A stretch of 64,000 bases of DNA, taken from Musa acuminata AAA Group. Its lineage: Eukaryota > Streptophyta > Magnoliopsida > Zingiberales > Musaceae. The position numbers and the translations under genes are program-made. The stretch spans positions 21,145,001-21,209,000 of the forward strand of contig NC_088348.1 of assembly GCF_036884655.1 (NCBI RefSeq), read 5' to 3'. The notes beneath the pieces were generated by a model that saw nothing but the letters and a program-made list of their open reading frames with translations, had not been told where the DNA came from and did no database searches. Positions 32,690 through 43,272 of the stretch are shown here, piece after piece; positions within the stretch are counted from its first letter, which is position 1; the number at the start of each line of letters is the position of its first letter.

Positions 32690-34199
32690 TGTTTATCAGC
32701 TTGTTGTTTCATTCTTGCTTGTGCGGCTGTGAGGTTATCCTTTAAAAGCTGAATAATCTTATTTCTATCCATCAATTCCTTGTCCACTTGATCAACTTTA
32801 GAAGAACCGGGTACATACTTTGTAATTGTAGGTAGGGGTTGGCCATAAACTGCTTCAAATGGAGTCATTTTAATAGAAGAATGGTAAGAGGTATTATACC
32901 ACCACTCTGCCCAGGGAAGCCATTTGACCCATTTCTTCGGCTTGTCGCTAGTAAAGCATCGGAGGTAATTTTCTAAGCACCTGTTTACCACTTCAGTTTG
33001 CCCATTTGTTTGCGGATGATAAGCAGTGCTCATATTCAGCTGAGTACCTTGTAAACGAAAAAGTTCTGTCCAAAAGAAGCTAGTAAATATCTTGTCTCTG
33101 TCACTAACAATGGAACAGGGACTCCCATGCAATTTAGCTATGTTTTCCACAAAAAACGAGCAACACTTGCAGCAGTATAAGGATGTCGTAAAGCACAGAA
33201 ATGAGCATATTTTGTAAGTCTATCCACGACTACAAGTATAGTACTCTTTCCTTGAGATGATGGGAGACTGTCAACGAAATCCATAGATATGTCAGTCCAA
33301 GTAGCATCAGGAATAGGGAGGGGCTGTAGTAAGCTTGGGGTGGCTACTGTCTCACTTTTGTGACGTTGGCAAACATCACATTCAGCAACAAATTTCTTAA
33401 TAAAATTTTTCATACCTTTCCAGTAAAAAAGTTGTCGAACTCGCTTATAAGTGCGGAGAAATCTCGAGTGACCAGCAATTGGTGATGAATGGAACTCCTT
33501 CAGAATTATTGCCTGGCAAGAAGAATGTGGGGCAACCACTATTCGGCCTTTATAGCGTAAGTCTACCGAATCCCAACTATAATTTGAGACAGAACCTGGG
33601 GCTTCTTCTAATCTTTTAATGATATTTTGGATCTCAGGATTATTTATCCATTCCCTTCTAATAACTTCCAAAGTCTCATAAATAGGAATAGAAATAGCTA
33701 CTAGTTTAGCTTGTTCTGGAAGGCATGAGAGGGCATCTGCTACTAAATTCTCACTCCCCTTTTTATAAATGATCTCATAATCGAATCCCAGTAGCTTTGT
33801 GATCCATTTTTGTTGCTCTGGAGAAGAAATCTTTTGCTCTAGAAAATATTTGAGGCTTTTGTGATCAGTGCGCATTTGAAACCATTGACCAATTAGGTAG
33901 GGTCTCCATTTTGTGGCTGCATGTATTATAGCTAGCATCTCCTTGTCATAAATAGATAAACTCAAATGGGAAGGGGAAAGAGCCTTACTTGCATAAGCGA
34001 GAGGCCGACCTTCCTGCATTAATACAGCCCCTATTCCAGCTCCAAAAGCATCAGATTCAATCACAAACATCTTATTAAAATCAGGTAAAGCCAGCATGGG
34101 TGTAGTAGTCATTGCAGTTTTCAAGAATTGAAATGCCTAAGTTGCCTCTTCTGACCATCTGAATGCATTTTTCTTTAGAAGTGACGTCAAGGGGGCACT
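32690..34199 (-). pseudogene. pol: Element G RNase H and integrase core
   Basis: RNase H: FVIESDAFGAGIGAVLMQEG and QMRTDHKSLKYFLEQ (33780-34080). Integrase: zinc-binding end CDVCQRHKSE near 33360, core MDFVDSLPSSQGKS, VSDRDKIFTSF and NGQTEVVNRCLENY (32980-33300). A frameshift in a run of T near 33150 (ARFLWKT versus the downstream MENIAKLHG frame) and a TAG near 34138 interrupt it. All three catalytic acidic positions can be located. Confidence 0.88.
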
Positions 34200-35679
34200 A
34201 ATTTTGCCATAATTCTTCACAAACTTTCGATAATAGCCTGTTAGTCCCAAGAACCCCCTTAAAGCTTTGATTGACTTTGGAATTGACCAGTCTGTCATCA
34301 CTTGGATTTTTGAATGATCAACTGCAACACCCTTTTGAGATATGATATGGCCGAGGTACTCAACCTCAGGTTGCCCAAAACTGCACTTGGATTTCTTGAC
34401 AAAAAAACCATGCTCATGAAGAATATTAAAGACAATTCATAAATATAATAAATGACTTTCTAGAGAATGATTGTATATTAAAATGTCATCAAAGAAAACC
34501 AAAACAAACTTACGGAGATGAGCCCGAAATATATCATTCATTAAACTCTGGAAGGTAGAGGGCGCATTGGTTAACCCGAAAGGGATTACTAGAAACTCAT
34601 AATGGCCGTTATGTGTCCTGAAGGCAGTTTTCTGAACATCCCTTTCATGTACTCTGATTTGATGATAGCCCGATCGTAGGTCCAATTTAGTGAAGACCTG
34701 AGCTCCTCCCAATTCATCCAAGAGTTCATCCACTACTGTAATAGGATATTTATCTTTTATTGTAATGTTGTTAAGTGCTCGATAGTCGACACACATCTGC
34801 CATGATCCATCCTTCTTTCTGACTAGTAAGACTGGGGAAGAATATAGGCTAACACTAGCTCGTATAACTCCTGTTTTGAGCATCTCTGTGACAATCCTCT
34901 CTATCTCTGCCTTTTGGAAATGTGGATATCTATAGGGTCGGACATTGGTTGGTGCCTTCTCGGGTAATAGTGGGATCCGATGATCATGACATCTAAGAGG
35001 TGGAAGTCCGTGTGGCTCTGCAAATATATCCGCAAACTCTGTTAGCAATGATTCAATATTTCTAACGGGAATGTTCACTGTCATTTCCTTTTCAATGTTA
35101 TGCAATTGTATGAAAAATCCAGTGTGTGTCTTCCGAAGGACCCGCTCCATCCGATGGCTAGTGATAGTTGTAACCTTACCTCCACGTCTTCCTTTGAGAG
35201 TCACCTGTCTTCCATTAATAAAGAACTTTATAGTCAGTTTAGAAAAATTCCAGGAGACATCACCTAGGGTTGATAGCCATTTAATTCCGAGCACCACTTC
35301 ATAGTCTTCCAAGGGTAATAAAAAGAAATCTACAACTAATTCTTGACCTTGCAAAATTAGTTTTATCTTTAAGCACTTGTTGTCACAGGTTAAAATCCGT
35401 CCATCGACGACCTTGACTTCAAATTTGTCACAACATTCGATGTGGTAAGCTAATCGGGTTGCAACTTTTCTATCCATAAAATTATTAGTGCTACCCGTAT
35501 CAATCAAAACAGTGACAGACTGGTGTTTCAGAATTCCCCCAATTTTCATAGTTTGTGGATTAGAGTAGCCAGCCAATGCATGCACTATATGTGTGACGGC
35601 TTCAACATCATCATTAGTTTCCACTTCTTCATGATCGGAATCCGATACTTCTACTTCCGGTTCATCCTCGATCGGTTTA
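34200..35679 (-). pseudogene. pol: Element G protease and reverse transcriptase
   Basis: Protease [11 protein letters not shown] near 35485-35515. RT start [20 protein letters not shown] near 34790-34850, [20 protein letters not shown] near 34640-34700, [12 protein letters not shown] near 34545-34580, and the catalytic FFDD box ([11 protein letters not shown]) near 34480-34510. The frame runs open from 36065 to 34437, where a TGA occurs at a position that is Arg in relatives. Apart from the stops this RT is complete. Confidence 0.9.
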
Positions 35680-36611
35680 ATCATCAAAAGTCTTCCTTGT
35701 TTGCATCGATGCTCCTTACTCCACTTTTCATCGTAATGCCAGCACAAACCCTTTGCTAACCTTTCTTTGAGTTCCTCTCGGGTTAGTCTGCTAGTGTTGT
35801 GGTTTCGACTAGGAGTAGATGAAGTAGGTTGCTTGCTAATCGCCTGTTTATTAGCACCTCTATTTCGACGATATTCCACACTGATTTTTTCTTCATGTAG
35901 GCGTGCAAATGAAATCGCAGCCATCATAGTGCAGGGTTGATGAGCCTTAACCTCGTACCGGATCTCGGGAATAAGCCCTTCAATAAATGTACCCAGAAGT
36001 TGTCGTTCTGACCAATCTCTAGCTTGGTTGGACAATCTTTCAAATCTACTCTGATACTCCAACACTATAGAAGTCTAACGAATTTTGGCGAGTTGGCCAT
36101 CAATATTCTCATATTCGGATGGGCCAAAGCGAACAAGAAGTCCTCTTTTAAACTGCTCCCACGATGGAATTCCATGGCAAGTTTCGTACCAATCATACCA
36201 CTGAATTGCATCTCCATCAAGCTGGATTGAGGCCACTTCTATCTTGGATTCTTCTGGGGTTCTGTGAAAACGAAAAAAATTTTCCACCCTAGAGATCCAA
36301 CTGGTCGGATCCCCATCTTCCCATCATGGAAATTCTACCCTAATACGTGGGTAGTGTGTGTCACCATCCTGGGGCCCTTTTCCTGTATCTCCCGATCTGT
36401 TCAGCGTAGAACTTGAGCTCCCATCTTGTTGAAACCCACTAAAGTGCTCCAACAAGCTCTTTTTGAAATAATGAAGAGTTTCTTGTAGCCGATTTTCAAT
36501 TCTGGATTCCAACGCTTCCATTTGTGCCTTCACTGAGTTATCGGTAGCCATTGCGTATGATTGCAAGTCAGTAATCCCCAGTTCTTGTTTCTGATGTCTA
36601 GTCAAGGGCAT
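35680..36611 (-). pseudogene. gag: Element G gag
   Basis: Starts MPLTRHQKQELGITDLQSYA at 36611, the same opening as E's gag. It contains [39 protein letters not shown] and the knuckle-like [15 protein letters not shown] near 35710-35755. Two stops: TGA near 36322 (Arg in E) and TAG near 36073 (Gln in E). Confidence 0.88.
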
Positions 36612-37256
36612 CTGCACAGTAGCTGGCAGTAGCAACGACGATGGCGACAGCTGGCAGCAACAAGCGACCCCATGCGGTTGTGGTGTGGCTGAAAACTAGG
36701 GTAGAGCAAGTGTGCTATGTTTCGGTTAGATGCAGAGCTAGTTGGTGTGACGGCGGTTGGGAGGCGAGCGGCGATCGTTGCACGGTGGCCCACAGCGGTG
36801 ATGGGTCGGCTGGGCAGCGACGACACTCGAGGGGAAGAGGAGTGCTGGAGGAGGCGCCGTTGGAAACAAGGGCAGTAGCAGTGAGTTGCCCTATTTCGGT
36901 CGCCGTGAGGAGGGGGGCAACCGGCGGCTGCAGTTGCGACCCAAGGGGCGGGGCACGGCTAGGATTGCAGCTGGGAGGCGGGCTGTGGTGATCGATTGGC
37001 CGGGAAGTAGCGGTGGCGGTGGAGAAGGAGTTGCCTTGTAGCGGCGATAGAGAAGACGAGCAGGGCTGTGGCGGAGTGGGACGCTGGCAGCGTCGTCTCC
37101 TAGCAGCGGTGGTGGCTCGGTGGGAGGCGACGATGGACTCTGGCCGGAAGTGGGGCAGAGCCGGTTGCTGGCCAGAGAGTAGTGACGGGCTGCGGGTGGG
37201 CTAGCCGAAAGCAGGGGAAGCAAGGGTGCGTGGTGCGGTTGCTACTTCTTCTTCTC

Positions 37257-37292
<36 letters not shown>

Positions 37293-37350
37293 TCGTTTTT
37301 TTTTTTTTTTTTTTGATAGCTTCGTTGCAGCGAGAACACCAAGGATCGTC
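36612..37350 (-). other. Element G GC-rich leader with a (TTTC)n and T-run
   Basis: Unlike the AT-rich rest of G, 36640-37200 is GC-rich and low-complexity. Minus-strand frames (36602-36826 and 36891-37223) translate to Pro/Ser/Arg-rich sequence without a domain. A microsatellite (tttc repeats, about 37257-37294) and a T-run (about 37296-37314) lie near the PBS. Possible captured DNA or a structured RNA leader; no function can be assigned. Confidence 0.7.
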
Positions 37351-37362
37351 GCTCTGATACCA
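37351..37362 (-). other. Element G primer-binding site
   Basis: Minus strand TGGTATCAGAGC, two bases from the 5' LTR. A second copy of the complement lies inside the LTR at about 37392-37403. Confidence 0.88.
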
Positions 37363-37364
37363 AA

Positions 37365-37664
37365 TGATAAGACCCTAAAGTCTTATCGTAGGCTCTGATA
37401 CCAAATGATAAGACCCTAAAGTCTTATCGTAAAAAAGAAGAAGAGAAAGGGTATGATCACTTCTAGGGGATCAGCCTCCTTGATCGCTTCTATGGGATCA
37501 GCCTCCTAGGGTTTGTCAAAAGATAAAAATAGTATTTTTCATAGATGATCGAAAAGAAGCAGTTACATCCCTATTTATAAAGTTCCGACTTTAGCTAAAC
37601 TAAACATACTTAATAAATACGCAGAAAATAAAATAAAAGCACAAAAAATAAAAGGATCCTAACA
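37365..37664 (-). repeat. Element G 5' LTR
   Basis: 300 bp; minus-strand TATA at 37572-37579. Begins with the doubled tgataagaccctaaagtctt segment. It has an extra tandem copy of about 23 bp (ggggatcagcctcc region near 37467-37510) not found in the 3' LTR. Confidence 0.9.
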
Positions 37665-37669
37665 TTCTA

Positions 37670-38136
37670 TACATCATAAGGAGTTTTGGTAAGGGTCTTA
37701 CTAGAACTCTATTCATGACATAGCATGCTGTGTTTATGGCTTCGGCCCAAAAATATTTGGGTAGGCTATGTTCATTCAACATAGTTCTTGCTATTTCTTG
37801 TAAATTTCTATTCTTTCTTTCTACTACTCCATTTTGTTGAGGATTTCCTAGAGTAGAGAAGTTGTGGTTGTATCCATTAGATTCACAAAACTCTTGGAAA
37901 TCACGGTTTTCAAATTCATCACCGTGATCACTTCGAATTGACGAAATCATAAAACCCTTTTCATTTTGAACATGTTTACAAAACTTAGAGAAATATCTAA
38001 CGCATTCACTTTTGTGTGCCAAAAAATAAGTCCATGTGTATCTACTATAATCATCTACAATGATAAAAGCGTATTTGCTATCTCCTAGGCTTGATGTAGA
38101 AATTGGTCCGAACAAGTCCATATGGATCAATTGCAA
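37670..38136 (-). pseudogene. pol: Element D integrase core
   Basis: Copia integrase with all three catalytic acidic residues in context: MQLIHMDLFGP, IRSDHGDEFENRDF and NPQQNGVVERKNRNLQEIA. It runs open to the edge of G, past AEAINTACYVMNRVLVRP, and continues at 31927 downward. Confidence 0.9.
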
Positions 38137-38719
38137 AGGTCTAGAGGTGCTTATTTGATTCTTAGGTTTGAAGCTACTTTTATTTGTTTTCCTAATTGAT
38201 AAGCATCACACACATTATCTTTGACGAACTTGATATGAGAAATTCCTCTTATTAGTTTTTTAGACGAAATTTGGGTAATTAGTTTCATACTAGCATGACC
38301 TAATCTCCTATGCCAAAGCCAAGCATTATCATTCAAAACCGAAAAATACATTTCATTGCAAAGATCATTAATGTCAATTGTGTATATGTTATTTTGTTTT
38401 AATGCAATCATAGATGTGTTTTTGTATGGTTTTTCAATAATGCAAGTATTAGATTCAAATTTAACAATATATCCTTTATCACATAATTGACTAATGCTCA
38501 AGAGGTTATGTTTTAAACCATCTACTAACAAAACATCTTCAATAAAGAAGTTGGATTTATTACCTATAGTTCCTTTGCCAATGATTTTACCCTTGTTGTT
38601 GTCTCTGAAGGTGACATATCCTTCGTCTATGCTAGTGAGCTCAGAGAATTGAGATAGATCTCCGGTCATATGCCTTGAGCATCTACTATCAAGGTACCAT
38701 CTCTTGCTCCTAGCTTGTG
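38137..38719 (-). pseudogene. pol: Element D protease end and GAG-pre-integrase domain
   Basis: Protease active site near 38690-38710 reads YLDSRCSRHMTGD, with the Sirevirus DSG altered to DSR. The pre-integrase region follows: HNLLSISQLCDKGYIVKFES, WHRRLGHASMKLI and DNVCDAYQLGKQ, in which the second zinc Cys is Tyr. An open frame covers 38151-38669. Confidence 0.86.
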
Positions 38720-40311
38720 ATGGTTTATGTTTCTACAAAAGAGGATGATTTTTAGGTACCCATTTGACTTTAGGTGCCTCAAAAACCGATCTAAATTACT
38801 TATCATGTGCATGAAATTCTTTACGATTTCTTTAGGAACCCAAATCAATTTATTTGGACTATACTTTTTAAACATACAATGATAAGCTTTATGTCCACAT
38901 TTGCAACAAAAGTTGTATTTGTTTTGGGGCGAAATATGCAAGATAGGGCCTTTAACGAAGGTGGTTGGATTTTGGTGAGAGCTATTCACAAATCTGATTC
39001 CACTTCTTTTATGAACGTGACCCTTATTGGTAAGGATCATGTTAAATGACTTGCTACCAACTTTAAATTTCTTCAAGGTATCCTTGAGTAGCAAGTTCTC
39101 CTTTTGAAGTATTTCTAAATCATGGCATTTCGTACATGGAGCTAAAGTATCATTATGCTCAATTTTTAATTTATCGAAATTACTAACAAGAGAATCATGC
39201 TTATTTTTTTAACAATTTATATTTTTTACTAATTATTTTGTATTCATCAAATAAATCATGAAAAATATTTAATAATTCATCAAATGATAAATTCACATCA
39301 ATTGAACTTGATACCTCCTCTCCAAGGGCCATTAGTGCATAGTGAGCAACTTGCTCGGTGTTGGGCTCCTCTTCTTCGGATGTGCTTGAGTCATCCCATG
39401 TTGCTTTGAGCGACTTCTTCTTCGGTGTCCTCTTCTTAGCTTAGGGACATTCACTCTTGTAGTGTCCTGGTTTCTTGCATTCATAGCAAATTACTTATTC
39501 TTTCTTAGGTTCAAATTTATTTTTAGTGTCATTTTTAGCTTTGTTTCTTTTAATGAATTTTTTGAATTTCATTGTTAAATGTGCCAAGTTATCATCAAAG
39601 TCCTCATCACTTTAGTTTTCTCTTAAATGGTCTTATTGTGTTCTTAGTGTCATATCCTTTCTGTTCTTTAGAAGGGTGTCCTCAAGCTCTTCATGAGCTT
39701 TGCATGTCATTTCATAGGTCATTAATGACCCAATTAATTCTTCAAGAGGAAAGTTATTTAAATCTTTGGCCTCTTAAATGACCATGACTTTAGGGTCTCA
39801 ACTCATTGGAAGAGATCTTAAAACTTTATTAATGAGCTCAAAATCCAAAAAAATTTTACCAATTCCTTTTAGACCATTGACGACATCCGTAAAGCGGGTG
39901 TACATGTCTCCAATGGTCTCATTCAGTTTCATTTGAAATAATTCATAAGAATGTACTAAAAGGTTGATTTTTAACTCTTTCACTCTACTAGGGACTTCGT
40001 GAGTCACTTTGAGTGTGTGCTAAATATCAAAAGTCGTTTCACAAATCGAAACTCGATTGAACTCGTTTTTATCTAGAGCACAAAACAAGACATTCATAGC
40101 CTTGGCATTTAAAGTAAAAGTCTTCTTCTCCAATTCATTCCAATCGATCATTATTGGAAGAGAAGACTTTTGAAATCCATTTTCTATAATATTCCAAAGC
40201 TCAAAATCCATAGAAATTAGGAAGATTCTCATTCTATTCTTCTAATAGGTCTAATAGGAACATGGGTGAACGTGTAATTGAGCGACCCTCTCGGTTTCTG
40301 GCAATTGCCAT
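38720..40311 (-). pseudogene. gag: Element D gag
   Basis: UBN2-type Gag starting near 40311 and aligning with B's intact Gag: MRIFLISMDFELWNIIENGF (40020-40232), TRFTDVVNGLKGIGK (39798-40007), a CCHC knuckle near 39448-39493, and a second, complete knuckle NFCCKCGHKAYHC in 38666-39094. At least five stops or frame changes. It shows what B's second knuckle looked like before decay. Confidence 0.88.
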
Positions 40312-40347
40312 CTCTCTTGGGTTTTAATCCAACTGAGAGTGAACCTC

Positions 40348-40359
40348 GCTCTTATACCA
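40348..40359 (-). other. Element D primer-binding site
   Basis: Minus strand TGGTATAAGAGC, one mismatch to the Met-tRNA site, two bases from the LTR start at 40362. Confidence 0.82.
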
Positions 40360-40413
40360 ATTGTTAAGATCAAGAGCGCACTAAGAGGGAGGGGGTGAAT
40401 TAGTACAGTGGAA

Positions 40414-42337
40414 TGTTGAATCTCGTATTTTGATGATGAAACCACTTGATATATGTTTATGATTTAATCTGCGTTTTGAGTGACGTAGGATGCTTCGATC
40501 AGGATGAGACAATTAAAGCAAGAAAAATCATGTTGTGCCGGAGGAACATATCAGAAGATTGGACGTCTGGTCGGTGGATCGATCGACGTATTAACAGAAG
40601 GTTTCGGGTCGTGGACCCGGGCATCGGGCCAAGAAGAGCGGGTATTGCGCCAAGGATATTGGAGTTGCGGAGTCAACTAGCCGATTGGGCAATAGGCTAC
40701 AGGAGAGGACGATGCGTCGAAGAATCGGACGAAGCGTCGAGGGACCAATGACATGCTAGACAATTTGGTTAATTGTTTAGGATTAATTGTCTCGATCAAA
40801 GTTTTGTTTTACATGTGCAAGATTAACTATGATGGAAGTAAGACATGCAGTAGGAGTTGCTCCGGAGTCAAGACTATGATCACGTAGGGAGTTCAAGAGT
40901 TCGACGGAAGTCTGGACAATCGTCGGAGGTTCTACGGGGACAAATCCGAGAAGTCCAGGAGCTTGCCAAAGAAGCTCGTCGGAACTCGCCAAGTGGATCG
41001 TCGCAAGTCCAGGAGTTTGCTAGAAGTCCACCGGAGCATCGTCGAAGGTTCGTCGGATATTCGCCGGAAGTTCACCGGAAGCTCGCCAGAAGAAGCGATT
41101 GACGCACCGGAGCAAGTTACAGTAAATGTCTTAAGAAATATCGTAGTTAGCATATAGATTAAATTAGGAATGGGAGGTGATCCCATTAACTTAATCTGGG
41201 GGCAATTGAGCCATTGATAGACCCAAATTAGGCCGAATGAATCAAACCATTCGGACCAGAATTCCTGCCAAGCGGTGGCACCGCCCAGGAGATGGTCTCC
41301 CAGGAAAGCTGGGCGGTGCAACCACCCCAGTCAGGCGGTGGCACCGCCTAGGATCAGTCTCCGAGCGAGACTGGACGGTGCAACTGCCCCTGACAGGCGG
41401 TGGAACCGCTTGAGTTCGGTCTGCGAGCTCTGCCAAGTGATGCAACCGCCCCTGACAAGAGGTGGCACTGCCCAAAGGCTCAGTCTCTGAGCTTTGCCAA
41501 GCAGTGCAACCGCCCCTAACAAGAGATGGCGCCGCCCAAAGGCTCAGTCTCCGAGCTCTGCCAGGCGGTGCAACCGCCCTAGTCAGGCGGTGCAATCGCC
41601 AGACCCCGGAATTCCGGGAGATGACAGTTTTGAGCTCGAAATTCAAACTGGTTTGGGGCCTATAAATACCCCACCCTTTCCTGCATGAAAGGGCACCGAA
41701 AGGTTGATCTTACTCTGTGATTTTAGAGCTCAAAAGTGTTATCAAGGCTAGAAGTTCTCCTCCCTCTTTTCTTCCAAGTTTTGATCTTTTAAGAGATGAG
41801 AGAAAATTCTGTAAGGGTTGTCTCCTAAGCCCATCAAAAGGAGTGAAACTGTAAAAGGGTGGTTAGCCTTTGTCTATTGAAGGAAGGCCTCTAGTGGACG
41901 TCGGTGACCTCATCGGAGGAGGAAGCCAAAAGTGGATGTAGGTCAAGATTGATCGAACCACTCTAAATCTCGGTTTGCATTTACTTTGATCATCTTATCT
42001 TTACTGCAAACCTCCTCAGTAGCTTACTACCTTCTGCTCATTTACGAACATGTTTCATAGTTAAGTATTTTCCGAATCGACGTTAAGATAGAAATTAGTT
42101 TTATCGTACGAACATCATATTTCAGTTTGCGCTTACATTCTGATTTCTATCATAACTGCAAACTGCCTTTATATCTTTTCTTTAACTATATGTTGCTTGA
42201 TCACAAGTTAAAGTGATTTACAAATCGACTTTCTTACCAAAATCGCTTTTATTGTACGAATGCAGTTTTAATCGTCGAAAGTTTTACGCTGCACTAATTC
42301 ACCCCCCCCCCCCCTCTTAGTGCTCTTGATCCTAACA
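40414..42337 (+). repeat. Element F 5' LTR
   Basis: 1924 bp, TGTTGAATCTCG...TTGATCCTAACA. GC-rich block at about 41272-41610, TATA 41661-41668, C tract of about 14 at 42302-42314. It lacks the 72-76-bp and 17-bp arrays of C, explaining most of the size difference. Confidence 0.92.
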
Positions 42338-42339
42338 AT

Positions 42340-42351
42340 TGGTATCAGAGC
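42340..42351 (+). other. Element F primer-binding site
   Basis: TGGTATCAGAGC two bases after the LTR. Perfect Met-tRNA match. Confidence 0.9.
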
Positions 42352-42387
42352 CCGGTATTTCTCATTTCGGATTTACACTCGAGAGAA

Positions 42388-43272
42388 ATGACTCTTCATG
42401 GCTTTCAAGAGGGCTTATCGGTTGTTCGTCCACCATTGTTTAACGGATTGGACTACACTTATTGGAAAATTCGAATGAGAGTTTTCTTAATTTCTATGAA
42501 TTTGGATTTATGGAATATTATTGAAAACGGTTTTCAACCTCCCTCTAAATCGATGAACGAATGGTCGGATTTGGAGAAGTATTTTTCTTTAAACACAAAG
42601 GCTATGAATGTCTTATTTTGTGCTTTGGACAAAAATGAGTTCAATTGGATTTCTACGTGCGAAACGGCTTTTGATATTTGGCACACTCTTGAAATCACAC
42701 ATGAAGGCACAAGTAGTGTAAAAGATTCTAAAGTAAATTTTTTAATGTATGATTTTGAGCTTTTTCGAATGAAGCCGAGTGAAACCATTGTTGACATGTA
42801 TACCCATTTTACGGATGTCGTCAATGGTTTAAAAGCTCTTAGCAAATGTTTCTCGAATTTTGAACTTGTTAGTAAAGTTTTACGATCACTTTCTAAATCT
42901 TGGGAATCAAAAGCAACGGCAATACAAGAAATAAAAGATTTAAATATTTTTTCACTTGAAGAACTAATTGGTTCGTTGATGATATATGAAATGGTGCATA
43001 AGGCACATGATGAATAAAACAACCTTCCAAAGAATAGGAAGGATTTGGGACATAGAATATTTGAAGACCACTCGAGCATAAGCTCAAGTGATGGTGAACA
43101 AAAATTACAAATGAAATCTAAAAAGTTCATAAAACAAAAATTAAAAAGCAAAAAGAACGGAACTACTTGCTTTGATTTGAATGCAAGAAAAGGAATACAA
43201 CTTGGGATGAATCGAGCTCCTCCGAAGACGAGGAGAAAGTCAAGAAAGGCAAGGTGGCAAACTATGCCTTAA
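42388..43272 (+). pseudogene. gag: Element F gag
   Basis: ATG 42388 opens a UBN2-type Gag: GLDYTYWKIRMRVFLISMNL, LFCALDKNEFNWIS, FTDVVNGLKALSK, SLEELIGSLMIYEM. A TAA at 43015-43017 (CAA Gln in C) ends it, but the same frame continues (HRIFEDHSSISSSDGE) to about 43190, where a frameshift breaks the knuckle region. It lacks the extra NLPKNRKDL repeat of C. Confidence 0.85.

Larger units (their letters stand above)
31928..37664 (-). mobile_element. Element G: Ty3/gypsy chromovirus (Reina-like), nearly full length
   Basis: 5737 bp inserted in D's integrase, flanked by exact ttcta (31923-31927 and 37665-37669). LTRs 31928-32212 (285 bp) and 37365-37664 (300 bp). Minus-strand order: PBS, GC-rich leader, gag, protease, RT, RNase H, integrase, chromodomain. 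All domains are present; the polyprotein is broken by about six stops and one frameshift. The stops recognised look like C-to-T changes, as expected after silencing by cytosine methylation (inference). Resembles E in protein sequence, but the LTRs differ. Confidence 0.94.

Noticed and set aside
37257..37314. (TTTC)n and T-run as a functional poly-pyrimidine signal or SINE/LINE tail
   Set aside because: It is inside G between PBS and gag with no adjoining SINE or LINE sequence; a simple microsatellite is enough.
36602..37363. Pro-rich and Arg-rich frames in G's leader
   Set aside because: They lie upstream of a clear gag start, overlap a microsatellite and have no recognisable domain.
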